Below are positions 29,772 through 38,194 of a stretch of DNA of 64,000 bases, one piece after another. The position numbers and the translations under genes are program-made. Source of the stretch: Pseudomonas brassicacearum subsp. brassicacearum (GTDB lineage Bacteria > Pseudomonadota > Gammaproteobacteria > Pseudomonadales > Pseudomonadaceae); NCBI RefSeq assembly GCF_008801605.1, contig NZ_VZPJ01000001.1, forward strand, positions 124,001-188,000, written 5' to 3'. Positions within the stretch are counted from its first letter, which is position 1. Every line of letters starts with the position of its first letter. The notes under the pieces were generated by a model, which worked only from the letters and a program-made list of their open reading frames with translations, was not told the DNA's origin and did not search any database.

Positions 29772-30728
29772 ATGAACCCGACCAAATCGATGGACTGCCC
29801 TTCCCTGCCCAAGCCCGACTGGCACTGGCTGATTCCGTTGCCGTTGCTCGAGGCGGCGTTGCTGCTGACGTGGAGCTCCGGCTTCGTCGGCGCGCGTTTT
29901 TCCATTGATTACGCGCCAGCATTGCTGGTGGTGTTCTGGCGTTGCGTCGTGGTCACGCTCGTCCTGTTGCCCTTCGTCGCCAGAGCGCTGCGCCGAACCT
30001 CGCCCGTCGTGTTGTTGAAAAATGCCGGTATCGGCCTTCTGGCGATGGCGGGCTACCTGGCCGGTATCACCCAAGGCATTGCCCTGGGTGTGCCGGCGGG
30101 CCTGGCCGCGCTTGTCGCCGACCTGCTGCCGATGGGCCTGGCGCTGTTGGCTGCGGGTGTACTGCGGCAACGACTGGCCTGGCAGATCTGGGCCGGGCTG
30201 CTCATCGGCCTGCTCGGCGTCATGCTGGTGACCCAAGGCGCGCTGGCGTGGGGCAACGCGCCTTGGTGGGCCTATGGCCTGCCGCTGCTTGGCATGCTCT
30301 CGCTCGCTGTCGCGACCTTGTGGCAGAAATATCTCCCCCCCGCGCAATCGCTGGGTCTGTTGCCTAACCTGTGGCTGCAATGCTGCGTTTCGGGACTGGC
30401 CTTCGCCCTGGTCGAAGCCGCCCATGGCAGCCTCGCCCCGATACCCAGCACAGGCTTTGCACTGAGCGTATTGTGGACCGCGGGCCTGTCGACGATGGGC
30501 GGCTATGGGCTCTACTGGCTGTGCCTGCGCCGCGCAACCGCCACCCGGGTCGCCAGCGTCCTGTACCTCAGCCCGCCCATTACGATGCTCTGGGCGTGGG
30601 CCATGTTCAACGAGCCGCTTTCATGGCAAATGGTCTCGGGCATGGCGGTCTCCGGGATTGGCATCTGGCTGGTCGTCGGCACCGAAGCCCGGCAGGCCAG
30701 GCGCCGAGCGTCTGAGCCGGAGCGCTAA
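29772..30728 (+). CDS. EamA/DMT family transporter
   Basis: A 318-residue membrane protein with ten predicted helices in two EamA repeats (AALLLTWSSGFVGARF at the start, PPITMLWAWAMFNEPLSW in the second). DMT proteins export amino acids or other metabolites. The ATG at 29772 is preferred over a GTG two codons upstream. Divergent LysR regulator alongside. Confidence 0.9.
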   Translation: MNPTKSMDCPSLPKPDWHWLIPLPLLEAALLLTWSSGFVGARFSIDYAPALLVVFWRCVVVTLVLLPFVARALRRTSPVVLLKNAGIGLLAMAGYLAGITQGIALGVPAGLAALVADLLPMGLALLAAGVLRQRLAWQIWAGLLIGLLGVMLVTQGALAWGNAPWWAYGLPLLGMLSLAVATLWQKYLPPAQSLGLLPNLWLQCCVSGLAFALVEAAHGSLAPIPSTGFALSVLWTAGLSTMGGYGLYWLCLRRATATRVASVLYLSPPITMLWAWAMFNEPLSWQMVSGMAVSGIGIWLVVGTEARQARRRASEPER

Positions 30729-30818
30729 CCGCCCGGACTTGGCAGCGCGATGATTCCTGTGGCAGCGTAGGCTGGAATTTCAAACAACCCTCGCGCCCAC
30801 GGCAAAACGGTAGTCATC

Positions 30819-31217
30819 ATGATCTCGCATGTTTTTCTAGGTATCGCCGATTTTGATCGCGCCTTCGGGTTCTATTCAAAGGTCATGGCCGGGCTGGGCC
30901 TGACATTGAAATTTAGCGACGCCCACAAAGGCTGGGCGGGCTGGATTGCCGAGCATTCACCGCGCCCGATCTTCGTGATTGGAAAACCCTTTGACGGCAA
31001 GGTGCACCAACCCGGCAACGGACAAATGGTGGCTCTGCTTGCCCCCAGCCGGGAAGCGGTGAGGAACAGCTACGCGACAGCGCTGGCACTGGGCGGGACG
31101 TGTGAGGGAGAACCCGGCTTGAGACCCCACTACCACCCTGATTATTACGGCGCCTACTTTCGAGATCTCGATGGCAACAAGCTTTGCGTCTGCTGCCATG
31201 ATTCGGTGTCGACTTAG
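30819..31217 (+). CDS. VOC (glyoxalase/bleomycin-resistance) family protein
   Basis: A 132-residue single VOC domain beginning MISHVFLGIADFDRAFGFYSKVM and ending YYGAYFRDLDGNKLCVCCH, where the glutamate often found in the second metal motif is replaced by D-G-N-K. Members bind a metal and act on small molecules; substrate unknown. The ribosome site is weak. Confidence 0.85.
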   Translation: MISHVFLGIADFDRAFGFYSKVMAGLGLTLKFSDAHKGWAGWIAEHSPRPIFVIGKPFDGKVHQPGNGQMVALLAPSREAVRNSYATALALGGTCEGEPGLRPHYHPDYYGAYFRDLDGNKLCVCCHDSVST

Positions 31218-31252
31218 TCGATCGTAATGCATGGCCCGCTTTCGTTTTCTGC

Positions 31253-31381
31253 CTAGCCAATGTACGAATAAACAGCGAACTCAAACCCGTTGAACGGAAA
31301 AGTAGCGACCTCTTTCATCCCCATGTTCAAGTGCGCACGAAGCGACGCTTCATTGTTTGCTCCCTCGCCACGGGTTCTGCG
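31253..31381 (-). pseudogene. Remnant of a GNAT acetyltransferase C-terminus
   Basis: Read on the minus strand, about 33 codons up to TAG at 31253-31255 translate to NEASLRAHLNMGMKEV followed by an aromatic-rich end of the kind that closes many GNAT proteins. The frame is closed upstream by TAA at 31382, so the catalytic part is missing. I take it as a decayed gene end. Confidence 0.45.
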
Positions 31382-31606
31382 TTAGCCGATCGGCGTTAGC
31401 TTCAGCACCCGCATCACCAAGGCGCCAGCCTTCGCCAGCAAAGTGCCGTGCGCGCGTTGCTGACACAGGTCGTTCGAGACGAAACCTGCGGACTCGCTTG
31501 CCAAGGCGCCCATCAATTGGGGCAACAGGAATCCGCTTTCGTGCTCCTGGTAAGTCGCAACGGAGGTATCGGGCCGAAGGTTGCCGGTGCAAGTCGTGTC
31601 GATCAT
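31382..31606 (-). CDS. Small hypothetical protein
   Basis: A 74-residue frame (MIDTTCTGNLRPDTSVAT...) with GGGAG well placed before the ATG. Its stop directly abuts, in frame, the acetyltransferase remnant. I do not recognise the sequence. It may be a real small gene or part of the same decayed locus. Confidence 0.35.
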   Translation of the reverse strand: MIDTTCTGNLRPDTSVATYQEHESGFLLPQLMGALASESAGFVSNDLCQQRAHGTLLAKAGALVMRVLKLTPIG

Positions 31607-31814
31607 GGGAATCTCCCGATGGATGGAGAACGCTGCGACGACCCGAAACGGTCAATCGCTTCTGGGATCAGTTTCACTGGCGGACGGTTTTTAGAGAATG
31701 TCCAGGAATTACATGACTTGATTGCGTAATCTGAAACAATCGCAGCTGACTGAACAAAAAAGGCTTACCGAGGTTTTGATATTTCGTTCCGAGAGGGGTG
31801 TTTTTTTGGTGTGT

Positions 31815-31873
31815 ATATCCGTTGTTGCGGTAACGGCGGCTTATGGTTCCGCCCTTACCGCAGCAACGGATAT
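31815..31873. repeat. Palindromic intergenic repeat element
   Basis: Two 25-base arms (31815-31839 and 31849-31873) are inverted copies with two mismatches, around TATCCGTTG...CAACGGATA. The core resembles a dispersed extragenic palindrome I recall from P. fluorescens-group genomes. It lies just past the 3' end of the AhpD-like gene and could also fold into a transcript end. Confidence 0.7.
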
Positions 31874-31886
31874 GCCCCCATACAAA

Positions 31887-32234
31887 TCACACCGGCGCTT
31901 TCAGCATGTCATACGCCTCAAGCGACCGCAGCGAGTAGATATAGGCCGCCCCCGCATTCAACGAAATCGCAGTTGCCAGGGCCGCCGCGACCTCCTCGCG
32001 ACTCGCGCCGGCCTTGATCGCCGCGTCCGTGTGGGCGGCGATGCAACCGTCGCAGCGGGTAGTGACGGCGATGGCGATCGAGATCAGCTCGCGGGTCTTG
32101 GCATCGAGCACATTGTTTTCGCTGGCGGCTTCCCCTAGCGCCATATAGGCCTTGACCATTTTCGGGTTGCTGCGGCCCAGTGCGCCAAAGGCCTTCTGAA
32201 TGGTGGGCAACAATTCGGACCAGTTATTGAACAT
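31887..32234 (-). CDS. Carboxymuconolactone decarboxylase/AhpD-like protein
   Basis: A 115-residue protein with the AhpD-type redox site RCDGCIAAH (C-x2-C with following histidine) and all-helical CMD layout. Such proteins act as alkyl-hydroperoxidase-like antioxidants or carriers of thiol redox. CAGGAG precedes the ATG. It is divergent from an AraC regulator 110 bases away, the probable controller. Confidence 0.9.
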   Translation of the reverse strand: MFNNWSELLPTIQKAFGALGRSNPKMVKAYMALGEAASENNVLDAKTRELISIAIAVTTRCDGCIAAHTDAAIKAGASREEVAAALATAISLNAGAAYIYSLRSLEAYDMLKAPV

Positions 32235-32344
32235 GGCATTAACTCCTGAGTGGGTTGGGTGTACTGTTTTGACGCCCTCAGTTTTTCACCCTGGCGCCAC
32301 TCGGGTTTGCTCAATGCGCTCAGTTTTTTTGGCGAAATGCTCAA

Positions 32345-33268
32345 ATGAATGCGATCGATAAACTCATCAGCCTGGCCAACGTGCGCGGCAGCCTGGACCT
32401 GCGCTGTCAGTTCCAGGGCGACTGGGCCATGGATCACGGGCAGCAAGCCCTGGGCACAGCGCCCTATCACATCGTGCTGGCCGGCGAATGCCGCGTCGAG
32501 TTTGCCGATGGGCAGCGCTTGCCCATGCGTGCCGGTGACATCCTGCTGTTGCCGCGCGGTGCCCCTCACGTCATGCACAGCCCTGGCAAAACGGTAACGC
32601 CGACCTCCCCCCGAATCCTGACCGGGGGCACCTTGCCGATTCATCGCATTGGCGGCGCCAGCGCGGAGCTGGACATGCTTTGCGGAGGCTTTCACTTCAA
32701 CCGGGCTTCGTTGCTGTTCGGCGCCTTGCCCGAATACCTGGTGATTCCCAGCGGCGCATTACCGGCCAATGGGCCGTTGCCGGCGCTGGTGGAGGTCATG
32801 CGCGCAGAAGCAGATGGGAATAAGGTCGGCGCGCGCTTCTTGCTCGATGCCCTGTCACAGGCGCTGTTCACCCTGATTCTGCGTGCGCATCTGGCCAGCC
32901 AGGGACAGGACAGCGGCTCGCTGGCCCTGCTCGGCGACAAGCGTCTGGGCCGGGCCTGGCAGGCAATGCTGGCGGACCCTGCGCACGAGTGGACCATCCA
33001 AGGCCTGGCGGACATCGCGAGCATGTCCCGGGCCAACTTCATGCGTGCATTTGTCAAGGTGGCCGGTGTCTCGCCGTGGGTACTGTTGACGCAAGTCCGC
33101 ATGGAGTTGGCCTTCAGCCTGCTCAGTCACTCACACTTGGGGCTGAGCGATATTGCCGTACAGGTCGGCTACCAATCCCAGGCCGCGTTCAGCAAGAAAT
33201 TCAAGGAAGTCTTCGGTGAGGCGCCAGGCCGTGTGCGCCGCGGGATCCTGGGTCCAAGCGCGAGCTGA
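32345..33268 (+). CDS. AraC-family transcriptional regulator (cupin N-terminus)
   Basis: A 307-residue regulator with an N-terminal cupin-type ligand domain (residues ~10-200, with MRAGDILLLPRGAPHVMH) and a C-terminal AraC double helix-turn-helix (WTIQGLADIASMSRANFMRAFVKVAG ... LSDIAVQVGYQSQAAFSKKFKEVFG). Divergent from the AhpD-like gene, its likely target. Confidence 0.92.
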   Translation: MNAIDKLISLANVRGSLDLRCQFQGDWAMDHGQQALGTAPYHIVLAGECRVEFADGQRLPMRAGDILLLPRGAPHVMHSPGKTVTPTSPRILTGGTLPIHRIGGASAELDMLCGGFHFNRASLLFGALPEYLVIPSGALPANGPLPALVEVMRAEADGNKVGARFLLDALSQALFTLILRAHLASQGQDSGSLALLGDKRLGRAWQAMLADPAHEWTIQGLADIASMSRANFMRAFVKVAGVSPWVLLTQVRMELAFSLLSHSHLGLSDIAVQVGYQSQAAFSKKFKEVFGEAPGRVRRGILGPSAS

Positions 33269-33271
33269 TAT

Positions 33272-34177
33272 TCAAGAAACATCCGCTCGCAGCGCCGGGT
33301 GCTCGCGCAGGTGCTCGACGATGTAGTCCACGAAACTGCGCACGCGCATCGGCGCCTTGCGTCTTTCGCGGTAGACCACATGAACCGGTATCGAGGGCGG
33401 TTCATAGGGTTGCAGGACCCGGCGCAAGCGTCCGCTGTTCAGATAGTCGTACAGCGGATAGTTCAAGCAGCGCATCAACCCAGCCCCATGAGCCGCCGCG
33501 TCGATGGCCGCCTGCAGCGTGGCGCAACTGAGCCGCGTGCGTGCCTTGAGGCCGCTGGCCTGCTGCTGGAAAGGCCACTGGACCCAATCCTGGTTGGCCT
33601 GCGTGGCGATCAATCGATGATTGTGCAGATCCTGCGGCACAACCGGCTCACCATGAATCGCCAGGTAGCCAGGACTGGCGCAGACGAGCGAACGAACGCT
33701 GCCGACCGGTCGTGCGATCAATGAGCAGTTGGGCAGATTCCCCACCAACACCGCCACATCCAGCCCTTCCTCATGCATGTTCGGAAAACGATCGTGGTAG
33801 TGGGCAAATACCCTGATCTCGGGGTACTGATCCATGTAGCCGGCCAGCACCGGGGCCATGACATAGCGGCTGAACAGCAAGGGCAACAGGATCGTCAGGT
33901 TGCCTTGGGCCTGGACATGCCAGCCCTTGGCCGACGCCTCGGCCTCGTCAATCGCATTGAGGATCCGTGAACAATCAGCCATGAAGCCGACCCCGGCTTC
34001 AGTCAGCACGACCCCGCGCGTGCTGCGTGACAGTAACTGCACACCCAATCGCGCCTCCAGCCGAGCGATGGCACGCATCACGGTCGGTCCGGAAACGTTG
34101 AGGCGCTGGGCTGCCGAGGCGAGACTGGGGCACTGCGACAGCGCATGGAACATCAGCATTTCATGGTGGCGAGCCAT
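33272..34177 (-). CDS. LysR-family transcriptional regulator
   Basis: A 301-residue LysR regulator (ARHHEMLMFHALSQCPSLASAAQRLNVSGPTVMRAIARLEARLGVQLLSRSTRGVVLTE). It is close in length and sequence to the LysR gene directly upstream, whose stop overlaps its start by one base (TGATG), so the two are co-translated paralogues. Target unknown. Confidence 0.92.
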   Translation of the reverse strand: MARHHEMLMFHALSQCPSLASAAQRLNVSGPTVMRAIARLEARLGVQLLSRSTRGVVLTEAGVGFMADCSRILNAIDEAEASAKGWHVQAQGNLTILLPLLFSRYVMAPVLAGYMDQYPEIRVFAHYHDRFPNMHEEGLDVAVLVGNLPNCSLIARPVGSVRSLVCASPGYLAIHGEPVVPQDLHNHRLIATQANQDWVQWPFQQQASGLKARTRLSCATLQAAIDAAAHGAGLMRCLNYPLYDYLNSGRLRRVLQPYEPPSIPVHVVYRERRKAPMRVRSFVDYIVEHLREHPALRADVS

Positions 34178-35097
34178 CAGGCGATGCCTTTTACGACAGG
34201 CTTGAGCGTGACGTCGTCCCCCAACCGATCAGCGAGGAAGTCCACGAACGTGCGCACCTTGGCCGGCACTCGATTGCTCTTCTGATACACCACGTGAATC
34301 GGCAACGCTGGTGGCTCGAACGCCTTGAGCACTACCTCAAGCTCGCCGTCGGCGACCTGCCGGGCCACTTGATAGGACAAGACCCGGGTCACGCCCCAAC
34401 CCTGGCAGGCGATGTTGATTGCCGCCTGATTAGCGGTCACCACCAGGCGTGGATCAAAGCGCAGGCTCAGCGAATTGGCTTCGTCCATGAACTGCCAGTG
34501 GCTCAGCAAATGACTGGCCGAAGACATCACGATATTGGCCTTGCTCAACTCGCCAGGATGGGTTGGCCGTCCGTGTCGCTGGAAATAGGCCGGGGCGCCA
34601 CAAATCACCTGGCGCACTTCACCTACCTTGATGACGTGCTGATTGTTTTCCTGCAAATGGCCGATGCGGATCGCCACGTCGATGCCTTCGTCAGCGATGT
34701 TCACCACGCGGTCGACCAACAAGGCGTTGAGGTGTACCGAGGGAAATTGATCCAGGTAATCCGTCAGCAAAGGCGCGATGTACAGCTCGCCAAACAGCAC
34801 CGGGGCGGTGACCGTCAGATACCCGCAGGGGATCGAATAGCTGCCGGCAGCGGCCTCCTCGGCTTCATCGAGCTCACTCAGGATCCGTCGACAATCCTCC
34901 AGGTAGCGCTGCCCCGCTTCAGTCAGGTACACATTGCGGGTGGTGCGCGACAACAGCTGGGTGCCAATCCGCTCCTCCATCGCCGCAATTGCGCGCGTCA
35001 CGCTTGGCGGTGATATACGCAGTCGACGGGCGGCAGCGGCGAACCCTTCCTCCTCGGCAACCGCCATGAAAACCTGCATTTCCTGAAAGCGATCCAT
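34177..35097 (-). CDS. LysR-family transcriptional regulator
   Basis: A 306-residue LysR regulator. The start at 35097 (MDRFQEMQVFMAVAEEEGFAAAARRL) begins exactly at the conserved N-terminus; 22 further codons upstream are open but not family-like. Followed with one-base overlap by a paralogue. It is next to a glutathione S-transferase and a flavin/Fe-S oxidoreductase on the same strand, possible targets. Confidence 0.92.
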   Translation of the reverse strand: MDRFQEMQVFMAVAEEEGFAAAARRLRISPPSVTRAIAAMEERIGTQLLSRTTRNVYLTEAGQRYLEDCRRILSELDEAEEAAAGSYSIPCGYLTVTAPVLFGELYIAPLLTDYLDQFPSVHLNALLVDRVVNIADEGIDVAIRIGHLQENNQHVIKVGEVRQVICGAPAYFQRHGRPTHPGELSKANIVMSSASHLLSHWQFMDEANSLSLRFDPRLVVTANQAAINIACQGWGVTRVLSYQVARQVADGELEVVLKAFEPPALPIHVVYQKSNRVPAKVRTFVDFLADRLGDDVTLKPVVKGIA

Positions 35098-35175
35098 GGG
35101 CGATCCAGCCTTGAGGGCACGTGGCTTGAATGTACTTGCCGGAAGATGCCCCCCGGCAAGCACCTGCGGTGTGAA

Positions 35176-35805
35176 TCAGGCTTGCTGCAAGCCCTTGGCG
35201 GTGCGTTGCATGCCGACGAAATTCGGCAAGGCTTCGATGCTGCCCAGCCAGGCCCGGACGTTCGGGTAGTCGGTCAGCGCGACGTTGCCTTCCGGCGCAT
35301 GGGACACGTAAGTGTACGCGGCCACGTCCGCGATGGTCGGTTGCTCACCGGCCAGGAACCGGCTCTGCTCCAACTCCGTCTCCATCACCTTCAACAGGGC
35401 ATGGGAACGCTTGATGGCGTCTTCGGCGTCATAGCCGGCGCCGAACACGGTGATCAACCGGGCGTTGGCCGGCCCCTGGTTGATCTGGCCCGCCGCCACC
35501 GACAGCCAGCGCTGCACCCGCGCCTGGGCAAGCGGATCGCTGGGCAGCCATTGCCCCTTGCCATACTTGGCCGCGAGGTAGACCAGGATCGCGTTCGAGT
35601 CGGCCAGGACGGTGCCGTTGTCGTCGATCACCGGCACCTGGCCAAAACTGTTGATGGCGAGAAACTCCGGAGTCTTGTGCTCACCTTTCATCAAGTCCAC
35701 GAATATCAACTCGGTTGGCAAGCCAAGCAGCGAGAGCATCAGCTCGACACGATGGGCGTGCCCCGACAGCGGGTGGCGATAAAGTTTGATCGCTTTCTCA
35801 GACAT
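35176..35805 (-). CDS. Glutathione S-transferase family protein
   Basis: A 209-residue GST with thioredoxin-fold N-terminus ([47 protein letters not shown]) and helical C-terminal domain. The serine/histidine at the N-terminal active position suggests a phi/theta-like class. The start at 35805 (MSEKAIKLY) has GGAG six bases upstream. Its neighbour upstream is a flavin/Fe-S oxidoreductase, so a role in detoxification is plausible. Confidence 0.92.
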   Translation of the reverse strand: MSEKAIKLYRHPLSGHAHRVELMLSLLGLPTELIFVDLMKGEHKTPEFLAINSFGQVPVIDDNGTVLADSNAILVYLAAKYGKGQWLPSDPLAQARVQRWLSVAAGQINQGPANARLITVFGAGYDAEDAIKRSHALLKVMETELEQSRFLAGEQPTIADVAAYTYVSHAPEGNVALTDYPNVRAWLGSIEALPNFVGMQRTAKGLQQA

Positions 35806-35940
35806 GACGTACTCCATGTTGTTTTGGGCTCGAAGCGGTGATCGCGTCGATGGCGCTATCCTCTGCTCCTGCCCCGGACAGCGGAATAACCAGCTTCTAC
35901 AATCCAGCATTTCATCCGGTGAAACAGTCAGGCGGTCAGC

Positions 35941-37995
35941 CTAGACCTCGAGCACCAACGGCTCGCTCCCCTGGGCCGGCACCGCGCAACAGATCAGCAC
36001 CTCACCTTCACCAACCGGTTCGGCCGGCTGGCTCAGGTAATGCACCTGGCCGCGGCTCAAGCGAGTTTTGCAGGTGCCGCAGGAACCGCCGCGGCAACTG
36101 AATTCCGGATTAAGGCCGCGCGCTTCGGCCAGCTCCAGCAACGTCCCGCTGCCCGGCTCCCAACGTGCCTCCTTGCCGGAACTGGCGAACAAGACCTTCA
36201 CCGCTTCACTCGCAGCCGGCACTTGCTCTGGCGCCGGCATGCTCACTTCGAGATCCCGCACGAGCGTTGAGGGCCCAAAGGTCTCCGCGTGGATGCGATC
36301 GTCAGGGATGCGCAGTTTGCGCAGCCCGTCGTACAGCGCCTGGGTAAAGCTGCCCGGCCCGCACAAATAGAAGTCGTAGTCGTTGAGCGGCAGCAGCTTC
36401 TTGAGCAGTTCCACATCGATCCTGCCGGTCAGGTCATAACCTTCAGCGCCTCCTCCATCAGTGGGTGGTTGGCTGACCATGCGCAGCACCTGCAGCTTGT
36501 CGCCGGCACGGGCGGCCAGTTCGTCGATCTCGTCACGGAAAGCCAGGTCGGCCACCGAGCGGGCGCTTTGCACCAGCCAGACCGGGCGCATGCGGCTGAT
36601 GCGTTGGCCCTGGTAAACCACCTCGCGCAACATCGACAACAACGGTGTGATGCCCACGCCCGCTGCCAGCAAGACCAACGGACGTCGCTCGGTGGCCTGG
36701 ACGGTGAAATGGCCCTGGGGCGCCCGCGCCTCAAGCTCGTGCAGCGCCTGCACCTGATCATGCAGGTGAGACGACACCGAACCATCGCGCTTGACGCTGA
36801 TGCGCAAAAAATCATCCGACGGCGCACTGGATACGCTATAGGTCCGGATCGATGGCGCGTTCTGTCCTTCCAGCAAGATCCGCACCGGCAAATGTTGCCC
36901 GGCTTCAAACCGGGGCAAACCCAAGCCATCGCTTGCCTGCAAGTAGAACGAGCGAATGTTGTGGCTTTCATCCACCACCCGCGCGACCTGCAATGCACGC
37001 CAGCGGCTACGCAGCGCCTCGGCCTGCAAGCGCTCGGCGGCCTGCTCCCAGCTGCCGGTCATCATTGAATTGGGCGAGTCGCCTTCGTCCTGGTCCTTCC
37101 AGCGCAGGGCAATGGCCGCCGGGCGATACACGATGCGTTGCGGGGTAAAGCGCAACAGCCGCTCGGCGCCCTGGAACGCGCTGATCTCGGGGTCGTCCAG
37201 CAGGACTTGCGCCGAGCCGCTCATTTGCAGCAGATCGCCCGTCTGGAAATCGACGAACACCAGCCCGGCCCGCGGATTGAGCAGGATGTTGCCCAGCGTG
37301 TTGAAAAACAGGTTGCCGGAAAAGTCCGGAATGGTCAGCGATCCGTCTTCGTCCATGCGCACAAACCCCGGCTTGCCGCCACGGTGGGAAGCATCGACCT
37401 GCCGCTCGCCGTCGCGCACCACGTAGGTGGCGATATAGAACGAATCGGCCGCCGTCACCAGGCGCCGCACCAGTGGGTCGGACACGGTCAGTTGACGCGG
37501 CGCAACGGCCTGCGCGTCGACAAAGTGGTACTGGCGCAGGTTGATGTAGCGAGGGCAGTTGCCATACGCCTGGCTCACTGAAATCTCGAGCCCAGGGTCG
37601 AGCTGACGACGCACGACACCGTTCATGCGGTTGCGCCGGCGGGTGTGCAACTCGATCCCCAGCATCCCGATGGCATCGCCCTCGCCCATGCCCTCCTGGG
37701 CCGGGTCGTTCGGCTCAGGCTCGAGGTCGATGTGCAGGGTCTGCGGATCGGGCGAGTTCATGAAGCCTGGTTGCCCGGCGCGCAAGGTCGCCCAGACATC
37801 GCCTTGCCGATCCACCGCCCCCAGCACCACGAAAGGCAGTTGGGCGTAGAACTCCCGATGCTGGTCCGGCATCCACGTGCGCGCCAGTTGCCGTTGCCCG
37901 ACACCGGCCATCATGTCGACTGCCCCGACGGAGCGCTGCAAGGCCAGCTCTCCTTCGTGCCAGGGCGAGGTTTTTGCTTGCAAGGCTTCGTCCAT
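35941..37995 (-). CDS. Fusion oxidoreductase: PNPOx-like FMN domain, FAD/NAD reductase and 2Fe-2S ferredoxin
   Basis: A 684-residue three-part protein. Residues ~1-320 form a pyridoxamine-phosphate-oxidase-like split barrel. Residues ~340-590 are a ferredoxin-NADP reductase unit with RTYSVSSAP (FAD) and LLAAGVGITPLLSML (NAD). The C-terminus is a plant-type 2Fe-2S ferredoxin with CRGGSCGTC and a last cysteine in LICC. It should pass electrons from NAD(P)H through FAD and the cluster to a substrate at the FMN-like domain. GAGGAG precedes the ATG. Substrate unknown. Confidence 0.88.
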   Translation of the reverse strand: MDEALQAKTSPWHEGELALQRSVGAVDMMAGVGQRQLARTWMPDQHREFYAQLPFVVLGAVDRQGDVWATLRAGQPGFMNSPDPQTLHIDLEPEPNDPAQEGMGEGDAIGMLGIELHTRRRNRMNGVVRRQLDPGLEISVSQAYGNCPRYINLRQYHFVDAQAVAPRQLTVSDPLVRRLVTAADSFYIATYVVRDGERQVDASHRGGKPGFVRMDEDGSLTIPDFSGNLFFNTLGNILLNPRAGLVFVDFQTGDLLQMSGSAQVLLDDPEISAFQGAERLLRFTPQRIVYRPAAIALRWKDQDEGDSPNSMMTGSWEQAAERLQAEALRSRWRALQVARVVDESHNIRSFYLQASDGLGLPRFEAGQHLPVRILLEGQNAPSIRTYSVSSAPSDDFLRISVKRDGSVSSHLHDQVQALHELEARAPQGHFTVQATERRPLVLLAAGVGITPLLSMLREVVYQGQRISRMRPVWLVQSARSVADLAFRDEIDELAARAGDKLQVLRMVSQPPTDGGGAEGYDLTGRIDVELLKKLLPLNDYDFYLCGPGSFTQALYDGLRKLRIPDDRIHAETFGPSTLVRDLEVSMPAPEQVPAASEAVKVLFASSGKEARWEPGSGTLLELAEARGLNPEFSCRGGSCGTCKTRLSRGQVHYLSQPAEPVGEGEVLICCAVPAQGSEPLVLEV

Positions 37996-38194
37996 CAGCT
38001 ACTCCTCGCGCTCGCAGCATGAACGCCTGCGCCAGTGCGCTACGGTTAGGGATTCTCCGCCATCGTTTGCACGGCTGTGCAAATGGCTGGACTCATCTTC
38101 TGCCCAAAGCGACGGCGCAGGAATACGCACAAACTGCAATCCACCGTTTCATAAAATGGAATGGTGGAAGCACGAGGCATGGCCCGAACGGAGG

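Noticed and set aside
31448..31729. Plus-strand 93-codon frame near the acetyltransferase remnant
   Set aside because: No ribosome site, no family resemblance, and it lies opposite a minus-strand frame with a better start.
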